DNA from: Eledone cirrhosa
Lineage: Eukaryota; Mollusca; Cephalopoda; Octopoda; Eledonidae
DNA length: 64,000 nucleotides
Direction of reading: 5' to 3'
Assembly: GCA_964016885.1 (NCBI GenBank)
Contig: OZ024740.1
Span: forward strand, 202,578,224 to 202,642,223
Below the pieces are notes generated by a model, which was not told where the DNA came from, ran no database searches, and worked only from the letters and a program-made list of their open reading frames with translations. Position 1 is the stretch's first letter, and every line of letters starts with the position of its first letter. Position numbers and translations under genes: made by a program. Positions 42,520-53,127 of this stretch are shown here, piece after piece.

Positions 42520-43035
42520 CATGATCATCACCACCGACACCTCCACCACCACCATCATCACCATCATCATCATCATCACCATCACTGCCACCATCACCAC
42601 CACCGACACCATCATCACCACTGACACCAGCATTACCATCATCATCACCACTAACACCACCACCACCATCACCACCATCACCACCGACATCACCACCACA
42701 ATCATCATCACCACCACCACCTCCTTCACCATCATCATCACCACCACCATTGTCATCAACTCTACTGATGCCACCATCATCATCAGCACCAGTATGACCA
42801 ACCCCACCACTACCATCACCAAACTAACCACAATCACTACAACCACCACCACTACTATCACCACCACCAACCCCACCACAGGCACCACAACCGTCACTAC
42901 CATTACCACCATCACTACTATCACCACCCCTACTGCAACCATCTCCACCACCACCATAATCACTACCACCACTATCATCATCACTATAATAATCATCATC
43001 AGTAACACCACCAGAAACACTCACCACCACCACCA
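42520..43035. repeat. CAC/CAT triplet tract
   Basis: Long imperfect (ACC/ATC)n tract. Poly-Thr/Ile and poly-Val/Met frames on opposite strands are artefacts. Confidence 0.93.
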
Positions 43036-43111
43036 TCTTTGTTATGAAATTTTTTTACCGATAATTTATTCATGTTCCATCAACGAATGTCCTTGTTCAC
43101 TCAACAGAAAT

Positions 43112-43335
43112 GTCTGCTTGTAAAGTTAATGTGCAAGTGGCTGAGCAGTCTACAGACATGTGTTCCTTTACCGCTGTTCCCAGGGAGATTCAGCATGACA
43201 CAATGTGTAATAAAGCTGACCCTTTGAATTACAGGTACGACTCATTTTTGCCAACTGAGTTAGGTGAAATAAAGTGCCTTGCTCAAGGATAGAATGCACT
43301 GCAGGAATCGAACTTGTGACCTTTATACTCCTTCT
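43112..43335 (-). mobile_element. SINE-E copy
   Basis: Inverted: AATGTGCAAGTGGCTGAGCA near its 3' end, CAGGGAGATTCAGCATGACA, CCCTTTGAATTACAGGTACG, then an inverted tRNA-like region (GGAATCGAACTTGTGACC). The end of the window (63925) and the array at 44676 carry the same body. Confidence 0.75.
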
Positions 43336-43545
43336 TCATTATAATACACTGATCTCTAACATAGGTACAATATTGCGACTTTTGTTAACAATTGTTAGTA
43401 ATCTGTCAGGTGGCTGTACCAGTAATTCAATGGTCCATTCACATCATACGCTGTCATGCTGATTTGGCTTGAGGATTACATTTAGCATACATGTGGCTGT
43501 GTAAGTTTCAATTCATCATCATCATCGTATTCCTGGAACTGGTGC

Positions 43546-44428
43546 AGCCAGTTGTTGGGGTGCCACTCTAGATGTGCCACTCGTGCAGCCAGTCATTGGG
43601 GTGCCGCTGGTGCAGCCAGTTGTTGGGGTGCCACTCTAGATGTGCCACTCGTGCAGCCAGTCATTGGGGTGCCGCTGGTGCAGCCAGTTGTTGGGGTGCC
43701 ACTCATGCAGCCAGTCGTTGGGGTGCCACTCTAGATGTGCCACTGGTGCAGCCAGTCATTGGGGTGCCACTCGTGAAGCCAGTAGTTGGGGTGCCACTGA
43801 TGCAGCCAGTCATTGGGGTGCCACTCATGCAGCCAGTCATTGGGGTGCCACTCTAGATGTGCCACTCATGCAGCCAATCATTGGGGTGCCACTCATGCAG
43901 CCAGTCATTGGGGTGCCACTCTAGATGTGCCACTCATGCAGCCAATCATTGGGGTGCCACTCATGCAGCCAATCATTGGGGTGCCACTCATGCAGCCAGT
44001 CATTGAGGTGCCTCTCGTGCAGCCAGTCATTGGGGTGCCACTCATGCAGCCAATCATTGGGGTGCCACTCTAGATGTGCCACTCGTGCAGCCAGTCATTG
44101 GGGTGCCACTCGTGCAGCCAGTCATTGGGGTGCCACTCTAGATGTGCCACTCGTGCAGCCAGTCATTGGGGTGCCACTCGTGCAGCCAGTCATTGGGGTG
44201 CCACTCTAGATGTGCCAATCGTGCAGCCAGTCATTGGGGTGCCACTCATGCAGCCAGTCATTGGGGTGCCACTCTAGATGTGCCACTCGTGCAGCCAGTC
44301 ATTGGGGTGCCACTCGTGCAGCCAGTTATTGGGGTGCCACCCATGCAGCCAGTCATTGGGGTACCACTCGTGCAGCCAGTCATTGGGGTGCCACTCGTGC
44401 AGCCAGTCATTGGGGTGCCACTCTAGAT
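43546..44428. repeat. Composite minisatellite with 68-bp higher-order unit
   Basis: Basic unit GTGCCACTCGTGCAGCCAGT plus CATTGGG (27 bp) and a 14-bp spacer GTGCCACTCTAGAT. The commonest order is 27+27+14 = 68 bp, seen repeatedly at about 43572, 43640, 44074, 44142 and 44210; elsewhere more 27-bp units run together. Open frames such as CHSCSQSLG repeats are artefacts. Confidence 0.94.
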
Positions 44429-44675
44429 GCTTTTGCTGTCAGTTGTCACCATTGGTCTCTATTCTCCATCACGTGTAGAAGGGTCTTTGATGTTGTAGGA
44501 CCAGGATTTTCTTTGTCTGCCCTTTCTTCGCCCTCCCTCGACTGTGCCCTGAAGGATGGTTTTGGACAAAGAGTTGTGGCAGACTTACATACTTGTAAAT
44601 TAAAGATCTATCCTTGTCATGCATTCTGCATTACGTTGATTCCAACTGAGAATTATGTTTTTATGGTATACTCAT
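44429..44675. other. Unassigned sequence
   Basis: No family recognised; less AT-rich than average. Confidence 0.3.
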
Positions 44676-45290
44676 CCACTTATACCATGACACAAGATGG
44701 ACTGTACCTGTAATTCATAGGGCCAGTCTTGTCACACTCTCTGTTCTGTTGTATCACCTTCAGAATTATATTAACCCTTTAGCATTTACAATACTCTATA
44801 TTTATTATTGTCTTTTTGTGGTAAAAGCTTTATCTCACATAGTTATCTCAAATGATATCGAATCTATGAGATTTTGATGTTATTTATTTTGAGAACAATA
44901 CTTTAACATCAGTATGAGTGGTCAGTAACGGCCAGTTTCAACAGAAAGAGGTGGGAGAATTGTGGCCTGATATGGCCGGTTTAAATGCTTAAAGGATTAA
45001 GAGTATACGTGTCTGTGGGATGCTCAGTCACTTACACTATGATACAACTTGGATTGTAACTTGTAATTAAAAGGTCCAGCTTGGTCATATACTGTCACAT
45101 TAATTCTGACTGAGAGTTATATTAAGAATACAAGATAGACTGCACCTGTCATTCAAAGGACCCGTCTAGTCATACACTCTGTCACATTATGTTAGGGCTA
45201 CATGTTTCTCTGGAATACTCAGCTATGTATCATGTCAATTCTGCCTCAATATTATGTTATGGGTCTATGGCTACATATGTATGTAGAATA
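44676..45290 (+). repeat. Three tandem SINE-E tails, first one cut by MITE-B
   Basis: Units contain GGACTGTACCTGTAATTCAT...GGCCAGTCTTGTCACACTCT (44700), GGATTGTAACTTGTAATTAA (45051) and AGACTGCACCTGTCATTCAA (45137). Each corresponds to the reverse of the SINE-E body at 43112. The first is interrupted by the MITE at 44771. Confidence 0.7.
44771..45000 (-). mobile_element. MITE-B copy inside a SINE-E tail, TTAA duplication
   Basis: TTAACCCTTTAGCATTTACA to AAATGCTTAAAGGATTAA. The flanks CAGAATTATA and GAGTATACGTGTC join, with one TTAA, to the sequence expected from the SINE-E tail; a related unoccupied site (GTTATATTAAGAATAC) is at 45115. Confidence 0.88.
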
Positions 45291-45458
45291 TATATATTTC
45301 TTATATATTTATTCAATGAGTAGGTTGTCCAATTGATTGAACAACTGAATGTTCATCATTTAAACCTAGAAACATCCATTGTTTTTACTACACCAGTTCA
45401 AGTCACTCCTAATCTTAGATTAATTCATATTTTATCGTGAACAACTATTATTATGTTT

Positions 45459-45646
45459 ATGGTGGATTGGCAGTGTTGGTAAGGGTCGGACGCCATGCTT
45501 TGACGTATAGAGTTACGGCCCTTGCCATTCTAAGTTCAAATCCCGCCGAGGTTAACTTTGCCTTTCATCCTTACGGGGTCGATAAAATAAAGTACCAGTA
45601 ATGTACTGGGTAATTGCTGGCCTTGTGCCAAAAGTAGAAACAATTA
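45459..45646 (+). mobile_element. SINE-B1 copy
   Basis: GGATTGGCAGTGTTGGTAAG to AGTAGAAACAATTATG, body complete. Confidence 0.88.
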
Positions 45647-46427
45647 TGTTCATTTGCATTGCGATGACATTTCAAATTTCAATTTTTTTTCAAATGCTTC
45701 TTAAATCAACCTGTTGTTTACATTTCTAGCTATACAGTCTTAAAATCTTGTAAAAAAAAAAGAAGAAAAAAAACAATATTAGTGTCATCTATGAAATATA
45801 AGGTTTAATTCTCATGCAAGCATGGAAAAGTTGATGATGATGATGATAAATTCCTTGCAGATACTTCTATTCATTTTATTTTCTATTTCCAACTATTATT
45901 TCAGTGATTGTCTATTATTATAGTCATATCCGTTGGAACAACTGCATTTTAAATTTTCCCAGTTTTCCTTAAGTCAACCAGATTTTCATATTCTAATGTA
46001 TTGGGATTATAATATCATTGTACATAGTTTGTCTTTTAAACAAGATTGTGTGTCTGTGTTGTATGTGTGATTGTGTGTATATTGTGTAGTCTGTGTGTGT
46101 ATTTTTGTAGTGGGTGTCTGTCTGTGCATGTGATTATATCTGCTTGTAGTGTGTGTCTGTTTGTATTATGTATGCATATTGTGTGTGTCTGTGTGTCTAT
46201 AAACACATGTCATATAAAATAGAAATATAAGTTGGTTACCTTAGTGATTCCATCACAATATCTGATGAAAGGCAGAGATATTATTGTACAGTAGTGATAT
46301 TATAACATAGAGCAACATATAAATAATTGCTTTGCTATATCATATGTATCATAACATTTCATATGGAATTCATAACATTCTATTTTCCCCATGCTATCAT
46401 TATATAATACCATATAGAATTGATGTG
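45647..46427. other. AT-rich; tail fragment and GT-rich stretch
   Basis: 45810-45850 (CATGCAAGCATGGAAAAGTT then GATGATGATGAT) is a small tail fragment. 46035-46200 is imperfect GTGT-rich. The remainder is unassigned. Confidence 0.45.
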
Positions 46428-46755
46428 AAGGCATGTGGCCTAATGATCAGTGTTAGGCTATTGATCATATAGTTGAGAGTTTGATTCTCAGACCAAGTGG
46501 CACATTGTGTCATTCAGCAAGCCATCTTATTTCACATTGTTCCAGTTCTTTCAGATGGTAAAATGATTTGTGATGCCTGTCGTGCCAAGTTGTATCAACC
46601 ATTGCCCTTCCTTTGGACAACATCAGTGTCATAAAGAGGGGAGTCTGACACACATGGGTAACTGCATGACTTTCAAAAAAAATACCTTGCCGAGGCTCAT
46701 GCCTTGAAGAGGAACTTTCCTTGTGCAAATCTATAGTCATGCCTGAAGGGTAGCA
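46428..46755 (+). mobile_element. SINE-C copy
   Basis: Head GAAGGCATGTGGCCTAATGA and GAGAGTTTGATTCTCAGACC, then TTATTTCACATTGTTCCAG, TTGTATCAACCATTGCCC and a 3' part with TAACTGCATGACTTTCAAA. Orders with 17060-17398 read on the opposite strand. Confidence 0.68.
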
Positions 46756-46799
46756 GTCTCATACCATATCAAAATTGATAACATCTTATAGACTTAATA

Positions 46800-47095
46800 A
46801 CATTTTATATGGACATGTGGTTAGAATGTCTCAGGAAAGAATCGCTGTACTGATTTTATGAGCAAAACCAACCGGCAGAAGACCCAGGGGTAGACTTCAA
46901 GCAAGATGGTTGGATAACATCCATGAGCTTGGCTAGTCTTGCTTGGGGATCCAGCCGGATCAGTTGGCGACAGTTGCTTCAGACAGGACCTGCTGAAAGG
47001 AGTGTTTGAGGATTCTACTCCCACAACCCTAAAAATCTGTCCAGCGATTCTTTCCTGAGACCTTCTAAGCATATATCCATAGTATCGGAGCTGTG
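46800..47095 (+). pseudogene. LINE-2R RT C-terminal fragment
   Basis: With stops and frameshifts the plus strand reads HVVRMSQERIA..., then GRP-type and GWITSMSL segments matching the fragment at 23905 (opposite strand) and that at 59665. Nucleotide phrases AGCAAGATGGTTGGATAACA and TCAGTTGGCGACAGTTGCTT are shared. Confidence 0.7.
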
Positions 47096-47769
47096 ATCTC
47101 TCATTTCAGAGAAGTAATGGCTCTACCTGGAGTGGCTCTCTGATCTTTGAGCTACACACGCTCTCGAGTAACATTACTCCAAAGATCATTTAGAGGAACC
47201 CCATTTCGACTGCTTTTATTCGCGATTGTATTCTTTCTGTCATTACCTAAGACCATAAGCAAGGATTAGCAAATTGAAAACAGTGAGTTTGGCCTTTACG
47301 CCTACCTCTCTTCTGATTACTGAATGCTGAAGATGGTGCATTACTGCACCAGCTCTGCACTTAATTCAGCCTCCTGCCTTCCATCACACATTTCTATAAA
47401 AAAAAAAAAAGAGAAAAATTCTAATTACCAAATTTTGAAATAATACTGTTCATCAACATATAAAAGGGAAAACTTAACAATAAATGGTTTACTGAATATA
47501 AAAAGATACATGCTATCAAATTAACAACATCACACATATATAACATATGATATTGATATATTTAATTGGAAGTTGATTGAATTGTTTAACTGTTTAGATT
47601 TATCTTTTTTTTTAATTCATTGTGATGCTATAATTATAGGAAATAACAACATTTGTACAAAAATAAACATTTTGCAAGTTGAAAATGTTTTTTATTTTAT
47701 TTCATTCTATTAAAAATTCAAAATGTTATCTTATATGATCCAGTAGAAGGTTGTTGTTTTTTTTATTTT
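47096..47769. other. Unassigned sequence
   Basis: The part to 47260 may be LINE-2R-associated (AGAGAAGTAATGGCTCTACC also precedes the copy at 59665). The rest is AT-rich. Confidence 0.35.
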
Positions 47770-48003
47770 TTTGTATTTTACATAATCATCATCATCATCA
47801 TCTAAATCATCATAATGGATTGGCAGAAGTGTTGAACAAAATGTTTTGTGGCATTTGTTCGAGTTCTTTAACTTCAGAGTTCAAATCCCACTGAGGTCAA
47901 TAAAATAAAGTACTGACCAAGTTCTGGGGTTGATACAATCGACTCCCCACCTCACCCCATCCAAATTACTGGCCTTATGCCAAAATTAGAAACCATTATT
48001 ATC
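47770..48003 (+). mobile_element. SINE-B2 copy
   Basis: ATGGATTGGCAGAAGTGTTG, CAGAGTTCAAATCCCACTGA, AATAAAATAAAGTACTGACC and ACTGGCCTTATGCCAAAATT. A stretch after the head (CTTTGCCTTTCATCC) is deleted. Confidence 0.78.
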
Positions 48004-48429
48004 ATAATTGTCACCACCATCAGTATCATCATTATCATTTCAACAAGCTGTTCTTGTAGTCATATACTGATTATTAATACTGTTGAAGGAGCAAATCATA
48101 ACAAATGACCAAACATCCTCATATTTTCTGTCTTTGATAATGTTTCAAAAACCTTTCTCAGGGTCTGAGCCATTCCAAATACTTTCGTCTTTTAAAGAAA
48201 GTCTGTATAGATATCAATTTCAAATATTGCAATACATGTTCTTATTTTAGTTACCATTCTCCAAGGCACCTACAACTACTGGTGTGGCTTCAACCTTTTT
48301 GTACCCTACATTTTGTAGATTTCCCTCTTTGAGTTTTGGTAAAGTGTGAATGGTTCTATACTCAGCATGAGCCTGTAGGTTGAAAAAGGAAAATTAGAAG
48401 AGGACATTCACCTAATACGACTAGGGTGA
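48004..48429. other. Unassigned sequence
   Basis: No family recognised. Confidence 0.3.
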
Positions 48430-48572
48430 CTATGGATCCTGCTGAGATTAGCTTTGTCTTTCATCCTTACGGGGCCGATAAAATAAAGTACCAGTCACGC
48501 ACTGGGGTCAATTTAATCGACTTTCCCCTCCCCCAAATTGTTGGTCTTGTGCCTAAAGCAGAAACCATTATT
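48430..48572 (+). mobile_element. SINE-B2 copy, head missing
   Basis: TTAGCTTTGTCTTTCATCCT, GGGGCCGATAAAATAAAGTA, CGACTTTCCCCTCCCCCAAA and TTGTGCCTAAAGCAGAAACC; the best view of the B2-specific middle. Confidence 0.82.
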
Positions 48573-48639
48573 ATTATTGTTGTTGTTGTTATCTGCCCCA
48601 TTATGTTCTAAGTTGAATTTCCACTGACATCAACATCGC

Positions 48640-48832
48640 CCTTCCCCACTTCCAGTGGGGTGAGGAGGCCGAAAATAAAGTACTAGTCAATTACTGTGTT
48701 CATTTCATTTGGCTTTCATCCTTACGGAGTCAATAAAATAAAGTACCAGTAACGCACTGGGGTCGATTTAATCGATTTTCACTTACCCAAAATTTCTGGC
48801 CTTGTGTCTAAAGTAGAAACAATTATTATAAA
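48640..48832 (+). mobile_element. SINE-B2 copies, fused and truncated
   Basis: A fragment with GGAGGCCGAAAATAAAGTAC runs into a second B2 body beginning TTTGGCTTTCATCCTTACGG and ending GTAGAAACAATTATTATAA. Confidence 0.75.
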
Positions 48833-49105
48833 AACTGGGCATAGTAGGGATCAGATGTTGTGTGCAAGAGAAAAGAGTGTACTGGTACAGACAGACACAT
48901 GATATGTGTGGGTGATAAGTGTTGGGTGAAGAAATACCAAGAGTTATAAGTGGAAGGTAACTGCAGAAGAGGAAGACCAAGAAAAACCTGGACAGAAGTG
49001 TTGAGAGCTGATCTCAGATTACTGGACCTCACAGAAGAGAAGACAAAAAGAATGTAACAAGAGCCAATACATGTAGGACATGGAAAAGTGGAAGTAAAAT
49101 TGATG
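48833..49105 (+). pseudogene. LINE-1R-like RT C-terminal fragment
   Basis: Broken plus-strand frame resembling GIRCCVQEK..., GRPRKTWTEVLRADL and LLDLTEEKT, parallel to GIRCCLLER and GRPRKTWDELINSD of the intact copy. It ends near GGACATGGAAAAGTGGAAGT and GATGATGATATGATGA, an old tail. Strongly decayed. Confidence 0.7.
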
Positions 49106-49258
49106 ATGATATGATGAGGGTGATGGTGGTGATGGCGGTGTTGGTGGCAGTGGTGATGATGGTGGTGGTGGTAGTTGCGGCAGTGGTGGCTTTGGTGGCA
49201 GCGTTAGTGGCGGTGGTGTTGGTGGTTGCAGCGGTGGTGGTGGAAGCTGCGATAATGA
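49106..49258. repeat. GGT/GGC-rich tract
   Basis: Imperfect (GGYGGT)n following the LINE tail; possibly the element's 3' microsatellite after expansion. Confidence 0.8.
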
Positions 49259-49535
49259 GAATGACAGACAGCGATGAACTTTAGAGTTGTGATAGAAATA
49301 TTTTAACTTGATAGTGCTTTAATGTCCTCATTGTGAAACTGTAGAGTGTGTCTGTCTGTGTGTCTGTGTTAACTAGGATCAGAGGTGGATATCAATCGAC
49401 AATATAGTATGATTGATAATTGATATTTGATCTTCAGTGGCTATTAATTACAACAGATATGTGTAACTACTTGTTAATATATCAACAATGGGCAAAGTCT
49501 CTAATGGTATTTCACTTACAATTAAATATTATTTA
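49259..49535. other. AT-rich sequence
   Basis: No feature recognised. Confidence 0.3.
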
Positions 49536-49986
49536 TAATCATCACCATTATCATTGCCACTGGCACTACCACTATCACCATCATCATCATTATCATTATC
49601 ATTGGCACTGGCACTACCACTATCATCACCAATACCATCATCATCATCATCATTATCATCACCATTATCATTGGCACTGGCACTACCACTATCACCATCA
49701 TCATCATCATCATTATCATTGGCACTGGCACTACCACTATCATCACCAATACCATCATCATCATCATTATCATCACCATTATCATTGACACTGGCACTAC
49801 CACTATCACCACACATACCATCATCATCATCATTATCATTGGCACTGGCACTGTCACCACCATTGTCGCTACCAATACCATCATTATCATTGCCACCACC
49901 ACCATCATCATCATTATCATCATCACCATCATTGTCTGCAGTGTTGTTGTTGTCACCACCACTACCATCATCATGATCATTATTAT
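49536..49986. repeat. CAT/CAC array with TTGGCACTGGCACTACCACT units
   Basis: TTGGCACTGGCACTACCACT recurs about six times, alternating with ATCATCACCAATACC- and ATCACCATCATC-type linkers, so a dimeric period of about 120 bp overlies the triplets. Confidence 0.92.
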
Positions 49987-49989
49987 CAA

Positions 49990-50172
49990 TTGGCAGTATC
50001 GGTAGAGGGTCGGACACCATGCTTTGATGCATAGTGTTACGGCCCTTTATGATCTGAGTTCAAATCCCGCCGAGGTTAACTTTGTCTTTCATCCTTACGG
50101 GGTCGATAAAATAAAGTACCAGTAACACACTGGGGTAATTGCTGGCCTTGTGCCAAAAAAGTAGAAACAATT
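49990..50172 (+). mobile_element. SINE-B1 copy inside CAT array
   Basis: TTGGCAGTATCGGTAGAGGG to GTAGAAACAATTATCATC, flanked on both sides by CAT/CAC repeats. Confidence 0.9.
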
Positions 50173-50462
50173 ATCATCATCACCACCACTACCATCATCA
50201 TCATCATCATTATTATTATCACCACCACCACCACCATCATCATCATCGTTATTACCACCATCATTATTGGTGGTGTTGTTTTCACCACCACCACCACCAT
50301 CATCATCATTATCATCATCACCATCATTGTATGTGTTGTTGTTGTTGTCGTCGTCAGCGTCACCACCGCTATCACCAGCGTTGTAGATGTTGTTGTTGTC
50401 ACCACCACTGTCACCACTACTACTACCATCATTATCATTATCATCGTCAGTAGTGATGTTGT
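50173..50462. repeat. CAC/CAT array continued
   Basis: Triplet repeat with GTTGTTGTTGTC insertions resuming after the SINE. Confidence 0.9.
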
Positions 50463-50567
50463 TGTTACTGTTCTTTCACTCCTTACAATGTATGAAAATG
50501 TGTGTGCCAAAAGTTGTGATAAGAGAGAAGACCAGGCCATGATGTGATTGTAAGATAATAGAACTGG

Positions 50568-50778
50568 TAAAGTCTTGTGGTTGTTGAAACTGTTAATGGT
50601 AATAAACCATCCTCCCCTTCACCCTTTCCTTCCTCTTCCCCTTGCCCTCATCCTTTCCCTCTTTCTCTCTGAAGTTTTGTGGTTGTTGAAGCTGTTAATG
50701 GTAAGCAACCATCCTCTCCTCTCCCTCCTTCCCTTCTTGTCCTCACCCCCCACCCCCTCTCTCTCTCTCTATATATAT
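50568..50778. repeat. Two tandem units of about 110 bp
   Basis: TTGTGGTTGTTGAAACTGTT (50576) and TTGTGGTTGTTGAAGCTGTT (50678), each followed by AATGGTAA..AACCATCCTC and a pyrimidine-rich stretch. Confidence 0.8.
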
Positions 50779-50906
50779 ATATGAAGAGTTTCAAGGTTTC
50801 TGGGTGGAAATTGCCTCTAAACCTGTCAGAGAGTAAAACTACTTGACAAAAACATTTTCACTTCTAACTGAAACAAAAACAAAATCAGCTTCCTGGTGCT
50901 GTTTCA

Positions 50907-51123
50907 GCTGGTTGGTTGGCTGGTTGGTTGGTTGGTTGGTTGGTTGGCTGGCTGGCTGGCAGATTGATTGGTTGGCTGGCTGGCAGATTGATTGGTTGGC
51001 TGGCTGGTTGGTTTACTGGCTGGTTGGTTGGTTGGTTGGTTGGTTGGTTGGCTGGCTGGTTGGTTGGTTGGTTGGTTGGTTGGCTGGCTGGATGGCTGGC
51101 TGGTTGGTTTACTGGCTGGCGGC
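50907..51123. repeat. (TTGG/CTGG)n tetranucleotide array
   Basis: TTGG and CTGG blocks with AGATTGATTGG inserts. All frames on both strands open (Gly/Trp/Leu/Val on plus, Pro/Asn/Gln/Ala on minus); not a gene. Confidence 0.95.
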
Positions 51124-51239
51124 ATATTTCTAGTGACATACTCTGTCCATTTGTTTTAATCCTTTTGTTGCTGTTGAAAGACATATCAAAAACTACCATC
51201 TTCCAGGAATCCTTGTATGCTTGTTTGACTTGCTAGAAT

Positions 51240-51440
51240 TTACAACCAAATTTCCATGCTGCTGACATAGGTTAGTTAGATCATTATGGTCCACGACAGA
51301 TTGTGACCATAACCATGTCTTACTTATCATACATTTCATATTTTGGCTTGGTTTCTACGGATGTCCAACTTAATGCCAACCATTTTACAGATTGTACTGG
51401 GTGCATTTTAGTACACCAGTACTTGTGAGGTTGTCATGTC
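51240..51440 (-). repeat. Decayed LINE-1R type tail
   Basis: Inverted phrases GGTTTCTACGGATGTCCAAC, TTAATGCCAACCATTTTACA and GTACTGGGTGCATTTTAGTA. Confidence 0.55.
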
Positions 51441-51609
51441 TTTGACAAAATCAAAGGGTCCTCTCTACTCTAGGTTGACTCAGTTCATTCATCAGTCCTA
51501 TTCATTGTAGAATAGAGGGTGGGACATCTCCATTCAGTCTCCGATCCCTCACCACATTTATATTTAGCATCCCCAGGAATAGTGGATAAATAAACCATTT
51601 CCAATCCAA

Positions 51610-52200
51610 GGCAAATACCATAGTAGTTGATAGTTTCTGTTACTTAGGTGGCCTAATTAGCAGTGGAAGAGATTGCTGAGATATCAGAGTAGCTAGGATA
51701 AAAACAGGCTGAAAAAAGGTCAAGAAGCTATTACCTCCATTAACAACAAAAGGATTCTCCAAGAGTAGGCTGTATGACACTTGTGTGAGTAGTGCAATGT
51801 TGCATGGCAGTGGGGTGGGGACGGTAAATACAGAGACTATGTGAAGGGGGAAGAGAAATGAAGTGAGCCTGTTCCATTGGATGTGCAATGTTAATGTGCA
51901 TGAACAACAGGGCATGGATCAACTGAGAGAAAACTATATATAAGAGGAACCAGCTGAACGTACAAGAGAGAATATTGCACTGATATGGATATGGATAATG
52001 AACAGTGGGTGAAGAAGTGCCCAGAGATACCTGTGGAATGAACGATGGGTGAAGAAGTGCCAGGAGATAACTGTGGAAGGAAGCTGGATAATGAATGATA
52101 GGTGAAGAAGTGCCAGGAGATACCTGTGGAAGGAAACTGCAGTAGAAGACCAAGAAAACCCTGGGTAAAGGTGGGTAGAATCTCAGAATCCTGAACCTAA
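51610..52200 (+). pseudogene. LINE-1R-like RT C-terminal half, decayed
   Basis: The broken plus-strand frame includes FCYLGGLISSGR.C, then VARIKTG.KKV, LTTKGFSKSRLYDTC and SSAMLHGS, matching FRYLGDKISSGGGC through AMLHGSETW of the 444-codon copy. Further on are WMCNVNVHEQQGMDQLREN-like words. Near 52020-52130 a segment of about 45-50 bp (GGTGAAGAAGTGCCAGGAGA) is repeated three times. A tail relic may follow to 52340. Confidence 0.75.
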
Positions 52201-52442
52201 TAGAGGAAAGGTATTTATTATATACACTATGTTGGCATGGATTAGGCAGATCATTATAGCCCAAGTCAATACTTTTCTAGAGTCACTGCCATCCTAGATG
52301 TGGGGGAAAGCCATGTCTTGTTCGATTGTTTCATTTTTGACATAGCTACTATGTGTATGTGTCTGTGTATCAAAATCCATTGTGGAGAGTAGCCATGGGT
52401 TCACAGTAATACAATATCCTCCCTATCATTTTCCCCACCTCC

Positions 52443-52443
52443 A

Positions 52444-52474
<31 letters not shown>

Positions 52475-52568
52475 GTATGTATGTGTGTGTATACACACAT
52501 ACATTTATATTTTCACCCATACAACCCTTGCTAGCTTGAAAAACGGATGTGGAATGTTAATGATGTTG

Positions 52569-52601
<33 letters not shown>

Positions 52602-52610
52602 GTGACTCAA
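52443..52610. repeat. GT/TA microsatellites
   Basis: (GT)n, (TA)n and (GTAT)n at 52443-52500 and (TA)n(GT)n at 52570-52601. Confidence 0.9.
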
Positions 52611-53127
52611 AAAATAACTTCATTAAAAGTTGATATCATCAAAAGTAATCTTAGCTGTTGTAGTTATTTAGCCACAGGTCAACCTTAATTTAGCAGCAGA
52701 TCTTCTATTTCTTCCCATCCAGAGTTTTTTTTATACCTACAACTATAATGATTTGTCCAATGTGACCAATTTTTTTTTTTTTTTTTTTTTTTTAAAGATG
52801 TTACGGTGGTTTTTAAGGTAGATGAGCTGCTATTTCTAGCAGATGGAGTGACCACATGGGTTTCCCTCAGTTGACTCAAATTACGAAACTATCATTGGTG
52901 TAGTCTCTTGATCTGTCTAGCATGATTGTGGGAGTAAAGGTCTTATTCTCTTATAGCTCATTAGATTACATATATCCAGTTGTGACAGAAGCTACAGAAT
53001 CTAGTGAAGTGTGTGTGGCTGTGTGGAGAGGAAGAGAGGGAGATGGCAGTTGTCAGAGATGGCCTCTACTACCATTAAGATCAGCTGGCCAGGGAGACCT
53101 CACAGAGTTTCATTGCTAACTAAACCT
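52611..53127. other. Unassigned sequence with a T run
   Basis: A run of about 24 T at 52771-52794. 52922-53119 has a short open plus frame without recognisable domain. Confidence 0.4.

Noticed and set aside
43546..44428. Resemblance to a CRISPR array (27-bp repeats and short spacers)
   Set aside because: The 'spacers' are identical to each other and to parts of the repeat, there are no cas genes, and the genome is animal.
52922..53119. Open frame of 65 codons in non-repeat sequence
   Set aside because: No start context, domain or splice pattern; composition does not stand out as coding.
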